A stretch of DNA of 64,000 bases from contig NZ_OBDO01000007.1 of assembly GCF_900215145.1 (NCBI RefSeq), forward strand, positions 62,001-126,000. The letters are read 5' to 3'. The translations under genes were made by a program, and so were the position numbers. Of this stretch, positions 1-8,118 are shown one piece after another (the first letter of the stretch is position 1; every line of letters starts with the position of its first letter). The stretch is from Geodermatophilus sabuli. GTDB lineage: Bacteria > Actinomycetota > Actinomycetes > Mycobacteriales > Geodermatophilaceae. The notes under the pieces were generated by a model. The model saw only the letters and a list, made by a program, of their open reading frames with translations. It searched no databases and was not told the origin of the DNA.

Positions 1-1
1 G

Positions 2-532
2 GGCGCCGGGCGGGGGCTCGGCACCTATCTGGTGCGCTACCGGGTCGCCGGGTGGAACGGCCCCGCGGCCGACGCGTACGCCGACGTCCGGTGGACGCTG
101 GCCGAGCTGCGGGCCCGCCACGGCGCCGACGTCCCCATCGTGCTGGTGGGCCACTCCATGGGTGGGCGGGCGGTGCTGCGGGCCGGCGGGGACGCCTCGG
201 TGCGCGCCGTCTGTGCCCTGGCCCCCTGGACGCCGCCGGGCGAGCCGGTGGAGCACCTGCGCGACCGCACGGTGGTGGTCCTGCACGGCCGGGGCGACCG
301 CTGGGTGCCGGCCGCGCTGTCGGCCGACTTCGCCGAACGGGCGTCGGATGCGGGGGCCCGCATCGCCCGGTTCACCATCGCCGGCGGGCACAGCATGGTG
401 CGCAGCGCGCCGGTGTGGCACGCCTTCGTCCGGGACGTCGTCCTGTCCGGGGCCGGGCTGGCACCGTGGCGGCCCGATCTCCGGGCGGCCCTGGACCGCC
501 GGGAGCTCGCCGCCCCGCTGGGCGGCTCGTGA
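2..532 (+). CDS. Alpha/beta hydrolase family protein, 5' end outside window
   Basis: The reading frame is open from base 2, so the gene starts upstream of the window; the first in-window GTG (32) is unlikely to be the true start. The visible part has the nucleophile elbow GHSMGG, then a conserved Asp in the HGRGDRWVP segment and a His in the GGHSMV segment, which together make a Ser-Asp-His triad in the order expected of the alpha/beta hydrolase fold. No lid domain or signal peptide can be judged because the N-terminus is missing. The substrate cannot be deduced. It is followed by about 180 bases without a gene before the hemerythrin gene on the same strand. Confidence 0.8.
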   Translation, partial: GAGRGLGTYLVRYRVAGWNGPAADAYADVRWTLAELRARHGADVPIVLVGHSMGGRAVLRAGGDASVRAVCALAPWTPPGEPVEHLRDRTVVVLHGRGDRWVPAALSADFAERASDAGARIARFTIAGGHSMVRSAPVWHAFVRDVVLSGAGLAPWRPDLRAALDRRELAAPLGGS

Positions 533-712
533 CGACGTCGCGCCCGGGGCGCTAGCGTGCCGCCCGTGACTGCCGGGTCGGCCTCGCGCCGTGCACGAGA
601 CGGGTTCCCGGCAGACGGCTGAGCGCCGGGCGGGCCCGCGGCCCACCTGCCGTCCTGTCCCCGCCCTCCGGCGGCGACCGCCGCCGAGAGCCCCTCTCCC
701 GGACAGGGCCCC

Positions 713-1198
713 ATGCCGAACCCCTTCGACGAGCACGTCCTCGACCGGTCCCGCGCCGCAGCGCTCGGGGCGGAGCTGGTCCGCATCCACGACGGCCTGC
801 GCGCGCAGTTGCGCCGGCTGCAGGCCGCGGCCGCCGCGGGAGCCGCGCCGGACGCCCGGCGTCCGCTGCCGGTGCACTGCCTCGCGTTCTGCGCGGCCCT
901 CACCCGGCACCACACCGGGGAGGACGCCGGCGCCTTCCCCGCGCTGGTCGCGGCGTTCCCCGAGCTGCGGCCGGTACTGGGGAAGATGGCCGAGGACCAC
1001 GCGATGATCTCCGGCATCGCGCTGCGGGTCGAGCAGATCGCCGGCGAGCTGGCCGTCGGCGGCGACGGGCTCCGGCTGGCCGGGGAGCTGGACGGCCTCG
1101 CCGCGATCATGGAGTCGCACTTCTCGTTCGAGGAGCGCCGGATCCGCGCGGCGCTCGACGCCCTCGGCGGCTCGGCGGCCGATCTCCTCGGCGCCTGA
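713..1198 (+). CDS. Hemerythrin-like (HHE cation-binding) domain protein
   Basis: A 161-residue protein that fits the small four-helix HHE/hemerythrin fold, which binds a di-iron centre and serves in oxygen, NO or metal handling in the cytoplasm. Supporting residues are His61 in PVHCLAF, the HHTGED segment, EDHAMI, and the late HFSFEE segment; these His/Glu/Asp pairs are spaced as in the four helices of the family. The ATG at 713 follows CC without a strong ribosome binding site. The gene stands alone and is convergent with the ACC deaminase gene, with a hairpin between them. The exact role (sensor or storage) is not deducible. Confidence 0.82.
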   Translation: MPNPFDEHVLDRSRAAALGAELVRIHDGLRAQLRRLQAAAAAGAAPDARRPLPVHCLAFCAALTRHHTGEDAGAFPALVAAFPELRPVLGKMAEDHAMISGIALRVEQIAGELAVGGDGLRLAGELDGLAAIMESHFSFEERRIRAALDALGGSAADLLGA

Positions 1199-1241
1199 GC
1201 GGAGGCTGAGGGGTGAGAGTCCCTCGCGCCCCAGCCTCCGC
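1199..1241. terminator. Bidirectional hairpin between convergent genes
   Basis: Arms GCGGAGGCTG (1199-1208) and CAGCCTCCGC (1232-1241) pair perfectly. The loop contains a second short pairing (GAGGG with CCCTC). The hairpin lies between the ends of the hemerythrin and ACC deaminase genes, as expected for a shared terminator. There is no U-tract, which is usual in such GC-rich genomes. Confidence 0.65.
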
Positions 1242-1244
1242 TGC

Positions 1245-2264
1245 TCAGGAGAAGAGTGCGCTGTAGCCGTTGAGCGCGGGCTGCCCGCCGAGGTGGGCGT
1301 AGAGCACCGTGGACGACGGGTCGATCTCGCGGCGCCCCACGAGGTCGACCAGCGCCGCCATCGACTTCCCCTCGTACACGGGGTCGGTGACCATGCCCTC
1401 GGTGCGGGCGGCCAGCTCCATGGCGCGGATCGTCGTCTCGTCGGGGATGCCGTAGACGCCGGCGTGGTAACGCTCGTCGAGCTCGACGTCGTCCAGGGTG
1501 AGCTCGCGCCGCAGGTCGACGAGGCGCCCGGTGCGCTGGGCGATCCGCAGCACCTGGTCGCGGGTCTCGGCCGGCTTGGCGCTCGCGTCGACGCCCAGCA
1601 CCCGCCGCGGCCGGGCGCCGTCCTCCTCCAGCTTGGCGAAGCCGGCGACCATGCCCGCCTGGGTGGAGCCGGTCACCGAGCAGACGACGACGGTGTCGAA
1701 GAAGACGCCGAGCTCGGCCTCCTGCGCCGCGACCTCCTCCGCCCAGCCGGCGAAGCCGAGCCCGCCCAGCGGGTGGTCGCTCGCCCCGGCCGGGATGGCG
1801 TAGGGCTTGCCGCCGCGGGCCTCGATCTCGGCCAGCGCCGCCTCCCAGCTCTCCTTGAACCCGATGCCGAAGCCGGCCTTCACCAGCCGGACGTCGGCCC
1901 CGGCCAGCCGGCTGATGAGGATGTTGCCGACCTTGTCGTAGACGGCGTCGGGCCAGTCGACCCAGCTCTCCTGCACGAGCACGCACCGCAGGCCCACCCG
2001 CGCGGCGACGGCGGCGACCTGGCGGGTGTGGTTGCTCTGCACGCCACCGATGCTCACCAGCGTGTCGCAGCCCTGGGCCAGCGCGTCGGCGACGAGGTAC
2101 TCCAGCTTACGGGTCTTGTTGCCGCCGAAGGCGATGCCGGAGTTCACGTCCTCCCGCTTCGCCCAGACGGCGGCGCCGCCGAGGTGCTCGGTCAGCCGGT
2201 CCAGCCGGTGCACCGGCGAGGGGCCGAACAGCAGGGGGTAGCGGGGCAGGTCAGTCAGGCTCAT
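1245..2264 (-). CDS. acdS: 1-aminocyclopropane-1-carboxylate deaminase
   Basis: Cytoplasmic PLP enzyme that converts ACC, the ethylene precursor of plants, to 2-oxobutyrate and ammonia. The 339 residues match the usual length of the family. The PLP lysine lies in [10 protein letters not shown] (about residue 50), the Ser/Asn of IGGVQSNHT follows, and the C-terminal part holds DPVYEGKS and LYAHLGG. From known family work, the Glu of YEG and the Leu of LYAH separate true ACC deaminases from D-cysteine desulfhydrases, so the assignment is firm. The start overlaps the end of the upstream GntR gene by 14 nt, so the two form an operon. ACC deaminase suggests plant or rhizosphere contact, or use of ACC as a nitrogen source. 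Confidence 0.93.
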   Translation of the reverse strand: MSLTDLPRYPLLFGPSPVHRLDRLTEHLGGAAVWAKREDVNSGIAFGGNKTRKLEYLVADALAQGCDTLVSIGGVQSNHTRQVAAVAARVGLRCVLVQESWVDWPDAVYDKVGNILISRLAGADVRLVKAGFGIGFKESWEAALAEIEARGGKPYAIPAGASDHPLGGLGFAGWAEEVAAQEAELGVFFDTVVVCSVTGSTQAGMVAGFAKLEEDGARPRRVLGVDASAKPAETRDQVLRIAQRTGRLVDLRRELTLDDVELDERYHAGVYGIPDETTIRAMELAARTEGMVTDPVYEGKSMAALVDLVGRREIDPSSTVLYAHLGGQPALNGYSALFS

Positions 2265-2919
2265 CGGAGTGCCCTTCCAGCTCGGACAGCAGCGCCGTCC
2301 AGATCTCGGTGGTGGCGGCGACGGCGGCGCCGACGTCGGAACGCGTGCAGGCGTCGATCAGGCGGTCGTGGAGGACGATGGACTCCCGGCCGTGCGCGGT
2401 GGCGAAGCGCTGCCGCTCCAGCCGGCGGACGGCGGGGGTGAGCCGCGCGACGGTCGCGGTGAGCGCGCCGTTGCCACAGCGGGCGAGCAGGACGGCGTGC
2501 AGGTCGTCGTCCGCGGCGAGGGCCGCATCGGCGTCGCCCGCGGCGAGCGCGGCGGCGAACCGCTCGTTGGCCGCGCGCATGGCGGCGACGTCGTCCGCGG
2601 TGGTCAGTGGCACCGCCTCGCGGGTGGCCAGCTCGTGCATGGCCCGGACGACGACGGCGGCGTCGCGGACCTCGCGCACCCGCAGCGGGGTCACCCGGGT
2701 GTGGCTCTGCGGCTTGGCCTCGACCAGCCCCTCGTCGGCCAGCCGCGCCAGCGCCGCCCGCACCGGCGCGACGGACAACCCCAGGCGCGTGGCCAGCTCG
2801 GCGTCCTTCACGACGGAGCCGGGCTCGAGGTCACCGGAGATGATCGCCTCCCGGATGCGGGCCAGGGCGACGTCCCGCAGCAGCACGCGACCGACCGGAG
2901 CGAGGGACACAACTGACAT
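2251..2919 (-). CDS. GntR/FadR-type (FCD) regulator of the ACC deaminase operon
   Basis: Winged-helix DNA-binding regulator. The N-terminal GntR domain reads [11 protein letters not shown], then [19 protein letters not shown] (helix-turn-helix), and ends with [13 protein letters not shown] (wing). An all-helical FCD-like effector domain follows. It lies directly upstream of acdS in the same orientation with a 14-nt overlap, so it most likely controls acdS in response to ACC or a related amino acid. I chose the ATG at 2919 rather than an upstream in-frame start at 2946, because the stretch between them is part of a perfect palindrome (2904-2940) best read as an operator. With this start the protein has 222 residues, normal for the family. 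Some actinobacterial acd loci carry GntR regulators instead of the proteobacterial Lrp-type AcdR. Confidence 0.88.
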   Translation of the reverse strand: MSVVSLAPVGRVLLRDVALARIREAIISGDLEPGSVVKDAELATRLGLSVAPVRAALARLADEGLVEAKPQSHTRVTPLRVREVRDAAVVVRAMHELATREAVPLTTADDVAAMRAANERFAAALAAGDADAALAADDDLHAVLLARCGNGALTATVARLTPAVRRLERQRFATAHGRESIVLHDRLIDACTRSDVGAAVAATTEIWTALLSELEGHSDEPD

Positions 2920-2940
2920 CTCAGATGTCAGTTGTGTCCC
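2904..2940. promoter_or_regulatory. 37-bp perfect palindromic operator overlapping the GntR start codon
   Basis: Arms GGGACACAACTGACATCT (2904-2921) and AGATGTCAGTTGTGTCCC (2923-2940) are exact inverse complements around one central base. The ATG of the GntR gene lies inside the left arm. FadR-like GntR proteins bind palindromes at their own promoters, so autoregulation of the GntR-acdS operon is the simplest reading. A start inside the operator implies either a leaderless mRNA or a start slightly further in. Confidence 0.75.
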
Positions 2941-2991
2941 TGTCAACCCCGCCGCCCGGCGGGGGCGACGGGGACGCCGGGGGGCGGGTCG

Positions 2992-3468
2992 TCAGGGTGC
3001 GGGGCGCGATCGGCGGAGACGCCGGAGGACCAGGTGGTCGAGCCCGAGCCGGCCCGAGCCGGTCACGGCGAGGACGAGTCCGAGCAGCCCGAGCGCGATG
3101 ACCAGCTCGGGGCCGTTGTGGTCCATGGCGAACAGCCCGCTGGTGTGCACGAAGACCCAGGCGCCGACCATGTTCAGCGCCATCAGCACCCCGACGAGCG
3201 GGACCGCGGCGCCGAGGATCATCGCCACCCCGCCGACCAGCTCGAACAGCACGTTGGCCGGACCGGTGAGGGCGCCCAGGGGGACGCCCGCCTGCTCGAA
3301 CATCCGCCCGACCCCGGCGAGGCTGCCGCCGAAGTCGTACTCCAGCTTCGCGTGCGCCAGCATGAGCACGCCGAGGCCGATCCGGGCGACGAGCAGGACG
3401 ACGTCGCGGGCGGCCAGGGCGAGCGTGCCGTGCGGGGCGAGCGCGGTGCGGTGGGTCGTGGTGGTCAT
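2992..3468 (-). CDS. DoxX family membrane protein
   Basis: 158 residues with four hydrophobic segments (VVLLVARIGLGVLMLAHA, then FELVGGVAMILG, VGVLMALNMVGAWVFVH and LVIALGLLGLVLAV), the topology of DoxX/DoxD-like proteins. The pattern with HAKLE after the first helix and a glycine-rich second helix is typical. The ATG at 3468 is preceded by GGAGGA at a proper distance; an ORF extending to 3543 would add a non-conserved Arg/Pro-rich stretch. DoxX relatives take part in quinone-linked redox or membrane oxidoreductase complexes, but the role here is unknown. It sits alone between the GntR gene and the VOC gene on the same strand. Confidence 0.82.
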   Translation of the reverse strand: MTTTTHRTALAPHGTLALAARDVVLLVARIGLGVLMLAHAKLEYDFGGSLAGVGRMFEQAGVPLGALTGPANVLFELVGGVAMILGAAVPLVGVLMALNMVGAWVFVHTSGLFAMDHNGPELVIALGLLGLVLAVTGSGRLGLDHLVLRRLRRSRPAP

Positions 3469-3663
3469 GGTCGTGGTCCTCCGCGTCGAGCCGGTGGGCG
3501 GGAGGGGACGGGCCGGGTCCCGGACGGTCGACCGGTGCTCCACCGCGTCGACCGGAGTGCGCTCACCCAGTACGACCCCACCGCGGTCGCGGACTCATCG
3601 GCGTCGAGGCGCCTCCTACCGGTCCGGCGTCGGCGGCTGCCGTCCGGCAGCGGCGGAGACCCG

Positions 3664-4176
3664 TCAGGCCGGGACGGAGACCCCGACGCCGCCGCGTGTG
3701 TGGGCGCCGTAGCGGGCGATCTCCCGGTCCAGGTCCAGCGGCGAGGTCATCGCCGCGCCCTCCAGGAGCTGCGGCGTGACGAACTCCGCCGGCAGCAGCC
3801 AGGACACCTCGAACTCCAGGCCGTCCGGGTCGTGCGCGTAGAGGGCCTTGGTGGTCACGTGGTCGGACATGCCGACCAGCGCCCCGGCCTGCAGCAACGC
3901 GTCGCGGATGCGGGCCAGCTCGGCGAGGGTGTCCACCTCCCAGGCCAGGTGGTAGAGCCCGACGGTGCGCCGGCCTGCCTCCGAGGCCCCGGCGCCCGCA
4001 CCGATCTGGAACAGGCCGAGGTCGTGGTCGTTGCTCGACCCCTCCGCCTGCAGGAACACGGCCGCGCCGGGGATCTCCATCTTGGCGCGGAAGCCGAGCA
4101 CGTCGCGGTAGAAGGCATGGCTGCGGTCGACGTCCCGGACGTACAGGACGGCGTGGTTGAGGCGCTGGACCGGCAT
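3664..4176 (-). CDS. VOC superfamily (glyoxalase/extradiol dioxygenase-like) enzyme
   Basis: 170 residues with two beta-alpha-beta-beta-beta modules. The first opens with LNHAVLYVRDVDRSHAFYRDVLGF and the second with LYHLAWEVDTLAELARIRDAL. Candidate metal ligands are His in LNHAV, His in LYHLAWEV and Glu in DGLEFEVSW, the His-His-Glu set of catechol 2,3-dioxygenase-like VOC proteins. The start at 4176 opens directly on the first module; longer in-frame starts add an unconserved leader. It is divergent from the decarboxylase gene, sharing a 92-base intergenic region. The substrate is unknown. Confidence 0.82.
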   Translation of the reverse strand: MPVQRLNHAVLYVRDVDRSHAFYRDVLGFRAKMEIPGAAVFLQAEGSSNDHDLGLFQIGAGAGASEAGRRTVGLYHLAWEVDTLAELARIRDALLQAGALVGMSDHVTTKALYAHDPDGLEFEVSWLLPAEFVTPQLLEGAAMTSPLDLDREIARYGAHTRGGVGVSVPA

Positions 4177-4268
4177 GGCTGCACTCCTTCGGACGACTGC
4201 CTCCAGTGTGCCCCCATTTTGTTGATGGTTCAAGTATCGAGCGGGCGCTCGCGGGTAGAGGGGGCTCC

Positions 4269-5726
4269 ATGGACCACTCCCGTGCCCCAGTCCTCGAGGC
4301 CCTCCAGGAGTTCCGCCGCCGCGGCGACGTCGTCTTCGGCCCGCCCGGCCACAAGCAGGGCAGGGGCGCGGACCCCCGGGTGGTCGAGGTCGTCGGGGAG
4401 GGCGTGTTCGCCTCCGACGTCCTCTCGCTCAACGGCCTCGACGACCGGCGCGAGTCCCAGGGCGTCACCAGCCAGGCCGAGGACCTCATGGCCGACGCCG
4501 TCGACGCCGACGAGGCGTTCTTCTCGACCTGCGGCAGCTCGCTGTCGGTGAAGAGCGCGATGATCTCCGTCGCCGGCCCGGACGAGGAGCTGCTGGTCAG
4601 CCGCAACGCGCACAAGTCCGTGGTGGCCGGGCTGATCATCAGCGGCATCCGCCCGGTGTGGGTGCACCCGCACTTCGACGCCGACCGGCACCTGGCCCAC
4701 CCGCCGGAGCCCGAGGACGTCCGCCGCGCGCTGGACGCGCACCCCGGCGCCACGGGGATGCTGCTGATCACCCCGACCGACTGGGGCACCTGCGCCGACA
4801 TCGCCGGGGTCGCGGACGTCGTCCACGAGCGGGACCTGCCGCTGATCGTCGACGAGGCGTGGGGCGCGCACCTGCCGTTCCACCCCGACCTGCCGGCCTG
4901 GGGCATGGACGCCGGGGCGGACGTCGTCGTGACCAGCGTGCACAAGATGGGCGGGGCGATCGAGCAGAGCTCGGTCTTCCACCTGAAGGGCGACCGGGTG
5001 AGCCCCGAGGTGCTCAGGCAGCGGGAGGACCTGCTCGGCACCACCAGCTCCTCCGCCCTGGTCTACCTCACCCTCGACGGCTGGCGACGGCACATGGTCG
5101 AGCAGGGCCACGACCTGCTGGGGACGGCGATCGCGCGGGCAGAGCGGGTCCGCGCCGCGATCGCCGCGGTGCCCGGTCTCGACGTCATGGGCCGGGAGGT
5201 GATCGGCACCGGGGGCGCCTTCGACCTCGACCCGCTGGCGATCACCGTCGACGTCCGGGGGCTGGGCATCACCGGCTTCCAGGCCGGGGACTGGCTGCGC
5301 ACCGCGCGCCACGTGGACGTCGGCTCCGCCGACACCCTCCGCGTCAACGTCCGGCTCACCCACGCCGACGACGACGAGACGGAGGCGGTGCTGGTCGACG
5401 CGCTGGCTGCCCTGGTGGACGGCGCCTCGTCGATGGAGCGCTCACCCCGGGTGGACCTGCCGGAGCCGCGCGCGCTGGAGCTGGAGCAGGCGATGACCCC
5501 GCGGGAGGCCTTCTTCGCCCGGGCCGAGCACGTCCCCGCCGCCGCGGCGGTCGGCCGGGTCGCCGCGGAGCTGGTCAGCCCCTACCCGCCCGGGGTGCCG
5601 GTGCTGGCGCCGGGCGAGCGGATCAGCCAGGACGCGGTCGACTACCTGGTCACCGGGGTGCGGGCCGGGATGCTCGTCCCGGACGCCGCCGACCCGTCGA
5701 TGGAGACCCTCCGCGTCGTCGCGTGA
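4269..5726 (+). CDS. Orn/Lys/Arg decarboxylase-family PLP enzyme
   Basis: 485 residues of the fold-type I decarboxylase group related to Bacillus SpeA/YaaO. The family opening FGPPGHKQG is present near residue 25, followed by the cofactor-binding segment CGSSLSVKSA, NAHKSV, and the active-site lysine in TSVHKMGG (Lys226). The C-terminal domain ends with PYPPGVPVLAPGE, another hallmark. The likely reaction is removal of CO2 from arginine, lysine or ornithine to give a polyamine precursor; the substrate cannot be told from sequence. The ATG at 4269 was chosen because upstream in-frame residues are not conserved. The next gene starts 13 nt after the stop and may be co-transcribed. Confidence 0.88.
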   Translation: MDHSRAPVLEALQEFRRRGDVVFGPPGHKQGRGADPRVVEVVGEGVFASDVLSLNGLDDRRESQGVTSQAEDLMADAVDADEAFFSTCGSSLSVKSAMISVAGPDEELLVSRNAHKSVVAGLIISGIRPVWVHPHFDADRHLAHPPEPEDVRRALDAHPGATGMLLITPTDWGTCADIAGVADVVHERDLPLIVDEAWGAHLPFHPDLPAWGMDAGADVVVTSVHKMGGAIEQSSVFHLKGDRVSPEVLRQREDLLGTTSSSALVYLTLDGWRRHMVEQGHDLLGTAIARAERVRAAIAAVPGLDVMGREVIGTGGAFDLDPLAITVDVRGLGITGFQAGDWLRTARHVDVGSADTLRVNVRLTHADDDETEAVLVDALAALVDGASSMERSPRVDLPEPRALELEQAMTPREAFFARAEHVPAAAAVGRVAAELVSPYPPGVPVLAPGERISQDAVDYLVTGVRAGMLVPDAADPSMETLRVVA

Positions 5727-5739
5727 CGGAGGGGCCGGC

Positions 5740-6480
5740 GTGAGCGTCGTCGTCCGGGTGCCGGTGGAGCTGGCCTTCCTGCTGCCCGGCCGGGACCGCG
5801 CGGCCCGGCAGCGGCGGCTGCCCTTCCACCCGGACGCGACGCTCGGCCACGTGCTGCGCGCGGCGGGAGTACCCCCGACCGAGGTGGGCGGGCTGCTGCT
5901 GGACGGCGTCCCGGCCGGACTCGCCGCCCGCGCCGACCCGGGCGGCCTGGTCGACGTCCTCCCGGTGAGCCGGCCGCAGCCGGCGCCGCCGGGCGGTTTC
6001 CTGCTCGACGTCGGCCTGGGCACCCTGGCCCGCCGGCTCCGGCTGCTCGGACTGGACGCCGCGTGGTCCAACGACGCCGACGACCCCGAGCTGGTCGAGC
6101 GGGCCAACGCCGAGGACCGCACCCTGCTCACCCAGGACCGCGGGCTGCTCATGCGCCGGGCCCTGGCCCGGGGCGCGCTGGTCCGCGGCAGCCGGCCCGA
6201 CGACCAGCTGGCCGACGTCCTCGACCGGTTCGCTCCCCCGCTGGCGCCGCTGACCCGGTGCACCGCCTGCGGCGCGCGGCTGACGCCGGTGCCCAAGGCC
6301 GAGGTCGCCGACCGCCTGCCGGCCGGCACCCGGCGGACCCACGACGAGTTCTCCCGCTGCCCGGCCTGCGACCGGCTCTACTGGCGCGGCGCGCACGCCC
6401 GCCGGATCGACGCGGTGGTCGCGGCGGCCGAGCGGCACGGCAGCGGCAGCGGCGGCGGCGGCGGCGGCGGCGGCGGGTAG
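5740..6480 (+). CDS. Mut7-C RNase-domain protein with N-terminal ubiquitin-like domain and poly-Gly tail
   Basis: 246 residues. The N-terminal ~80 residues resemble the Mut7-C ubiquitin-like domain (beta-grasp). The C-terminal part (FLLDVGLGTLARRLRLLGLDA, then DRTLLTQDRGLL) is the PIN-like Mut7-C domain with conserved Asp residues. Two zinc-knuckle-like pairs follow, CTACG and CPACDRLYW. The family is predicted to act as a ribonuclease on RNA, by analogy with the C. elegans mut-7 C-terminus. The last 14 residues are a Gly/Ser run encoded by a GGC repeat, probably expanded by slippage. The GTG at 5740 closely follows the decarboxylase stop. Confidence 0.85.
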   Translation: MSVVVRVPVELAFLLPGRDRAARQRRLPFHPDATLGHVLRAAGVPPTEVGGLLLDGVPAGLAARADPGGLVDVLPVSRPQPAPPGGFLLDVGLGTLARRLRLLGLDAAWSNDADDPELVERANAEDRTLLTQDRGLLMRRALARGALVRGSRPDDQLADVLDRFAPPLAPLTRCTACGARLTPVPKAEVADRLPAGTRRTHDEFSRCPACDRLYWRGAHARRIDAVVAAAERHGSGSGGGGGGGGG

Positions 6481-6495
6481 GGAAGCCTCACCTCG
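6477..6495. promoter_or_regulatory. DtxR/MntR-like metal box upstream of mntH
   Basis: The 19-mer at this position reads GTAGGGAAGCCTCACCTCG. It keeps the AGG...CCT inverted halves and the central AGCCT/ACCT of the DtxR-family consensus (about 13 of 19 by eye). It lies about 95 bases upstream of the Nramp start and overlaps the stop of the preceding gene. DtxR-family regulators (IdeR, MntR) control Mn and Fe uptake in actinobacteria, so Mn- or Fe-dependent repression is likely. Confidence 0.55.
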
Positions 6496-6588
6496 GCCCC
6501 CGGGGGCCACACGTTGGCCCCGGCGTGTCAGACGGTCCGGGCACAGGGAGGAGCGCCTACCCACCCGCTCCACCGCTGTGAGGCCGCC

Positions 6589-7881
6589 GTGTACCTGTCG
6601 AAGACCGAGGCCGCCGTCCTGCCGACCACCCTGGTCGGCTCGCCCGAACGGAGGCCGGCCCCGGGCAGCCGCCGCCGGATCTGGCCCATGCTGGGGCCGG
6701 CGTTCGTGGCCGCGGTGGCCTACGTCGACCCGGGCAACTTCGCGACCAACTTCTCCGGCGGGGCCTCCTTCGGCTACACGCTGCTGTGGGTCATCGTCGC
6801 GGCCAACCTCATGGCGATGCTCATCCAGTCGCTGACCGCGAAGCTCGGGCTGGCCACCGGCCGCGATCTCGCCACCCTCTGCCGGGAGAACCTCCCCCGG
6901 CCGGTCACGCGGGGGCTGTGGCTGCAGGCCGAGGCGGTCGCCATCGCCACCGACCTGGCCGAGATCGTCGGCGGCGCCGTGGCGCTGAACCTGCTCTTCG
7001 GGGTGCCGCTGCCGATCGGCGGCATCATCACCGCCGTCGTCGCCTTCGTGCTGCTGGCCGCGCAGTCGCGGGGCCACCGGCCGTTCGAGCGGGTCATCGC
7101 CGGGCTGCTGCTGGTCATCGGCCTGGGCTTCGGCTACACGCTGGTCAGCTCCGGCGTCGACGCCGGCGGCGTGGCGTCGGGGATGGTGCCGTCGTTCTCC
7201 GGCTCGGAGAGCCTGCTGCTGGCCACCGGCATCCTGGGCGCCACCGTCATGCCGCACGTCATCTACGTGCACTCCGCCCTCACGCCCGGCCGCTACGGCG
7301 ACGTCGTCACCGCCGGGCGCACCGAGGGCGGCCGCCGCCGGCTGCTCAAGGCCCAGCGGATCGACGTCCTGGTCGCGATGGGGCTGGCCGGGCTGGTGAA
7401 CGCCGCGATGCTGGTGATCGCCGCGCAGCTGTTCACCGCCGACGACGGCATCGAGTCGCTGGAGAGCGTGCACGCCGGGCTCGGCGACCAGCTGGGCACC
7501 GGTGCCGCGCTCGCCTTCGCGGTCGCGCTGCTGGCCTCCGGTTTCGCCTCGTCCTCGGTCGGCACCCACGCCGGCCAGGTGGTCATGGCCGGCTTCCTGC
7601 GCCGCTCCATCCCGGTGCTGACCCGCCGGCTGATCACCCTCGCCCCCGCGCTCGCGGTGCTCGTGCTGGGCGGGGACCCCACGACCGCGCTGGTCTGGTC
7701 ACAGGTCGTGCTCTCCTTCGGCATCCCGTTCGCCCTCGTGCCGCTGCTGTGGCTCACCTCCCGTCGCACGGTGATGGACAGCTGGGTGAACCGGCCGGCC
7801 ACCACGGTCGCCGGCGCGGTGGTCGCCGCCCTGATCATCGGGCTCAACGGCCACCTGCTCCTGGGCTTCGTCCTCAGCTGA
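6589..7881 (+). CDS. mntH: Nramp family divalent metal transporter
   Basis: Integral membrane symporter of about eleven helices that imports Mn2+ (and Fe2+) with protons. The family signatures are clear: AYVDPGNFATN in TM1 (the DPGN metal-binding motif) and MPHVIYVHS in TM6 (the MPH motif). The GTG at 6589 (VYLSKTEAAVLP) fits better than earlier in-frame codons, which would add a non-conserved leader; the protein is then 430 residues, normal for MntH. A DtxR-like box lies upstream and two consecutive hairpins downstream, so it is probably a single-gene metal-regulated unit. Confidence 0.9.
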   Translation: MYLSKTEAAVLPTTLVGSPERRPAPGSRRRIWPMLGPAFVAAVAYVDPGNFATNFSGGASFGYTLLWVIVAANLMAMLIQSLTAKLGLATGRDLATLCRENLPRPVTRGLWLQAEAVAIATDLAEIVGGAVALNLLFGVPLPIGGIITAVVAFVLLAAQSRGHRPFERVIAGLLLVIGLGFGYTLVSSGVDAGGVASGMVPSFSGSESLLLATGILGATVMPHVIYVHSALTPGRYGDVVTAGRTEGGRRRLLKAQRIDVLVAMGLAGLVNAAMLVIAAQLFTADDGIESLESVHAGLGDQLGTGAALAFAVALLASGFASSSVGTHAGQVVMAGFLRRSIPVLTRRLITLAPALAVLVLGGDPTTALVWSQVVLSFGIPFALVPLLWLTSRRTVMDSWVNRPATTVAGAVVAALIIGLNGHLLLGFVLS

Positions 7882-7895
7882 GAGGGCGCTGCCCC

Positions 7896-7959
7896 CACGA
7901 TCAGGGAGGCTGATCGTGCGGCGTCCTGGCTCACCCACGGCGGTGAGCCGGGACGCCGC
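7896..7959 (+). terminator. Two consecutive hairpins after mntH
   Basis: Hairpin 1 pairs CACGATCAG (7896-7904) with CTGATCGTG (7910-7918). Hairpin 2 pairs GCGGCGTCC plus GGCTCACC (7918-7935) with GGTGAGCC plus GGACGCCGC (7942-7959), an 18-step stem with one mismatch and a 6-nt loop. They end the mntH transcript ahead of the riboswitch. Base 7918 is shared, so the two stems may be alternatives. Confidence 0.7.
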
Positions 7960-8023
7960 ACCGTGAGCCAGGCTGATCGTGCGAGCGCGCGACGGACTAC
8001 GCTGGGCGGCACAACCGAACACA

Positions 8024-8107
8024 CAGCAGGGGAGCGCTTCGGCGCTGAGAGTGCGGGAGACCGCAGACCCTCGAACCTGATCCGGGTCATGCCGGCGCAG
8101 GGAGTCT
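8024..8107 (+). ncRNA. TPP riboswitch (THI element)
   Basis: The conserved parts are all present in order: a GGGGAGC start (8029-8035), the CTGAGAG core (8045-8051), then ACCCTCGAACCTGATCCGGG with the CTGATC core, then CATGCCGGCGCAGGGA. This is the standard thiamine pyrophosphate aptamer. It stands just upstream of ykoE, whose start codon at 8119 follows GGAGGAACACC; ligand binding would hide that ribosome binding site or end transcription. Confidence 0.93.
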
Positions 8108-8118
8108 GGAGGAACACC

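Noticed and set aside
1293..2441. Plus-strand ORF of 382 codons over the ACC deaminase gene
   Set aside because: Antisense shadow; the minus strand encodes a clear ACC deaminase.
2920..2946. Upstream start for the GntR gene at 2946
   Set aside because: The extra codons are part of a perfect palindrome, better explained as an operator.
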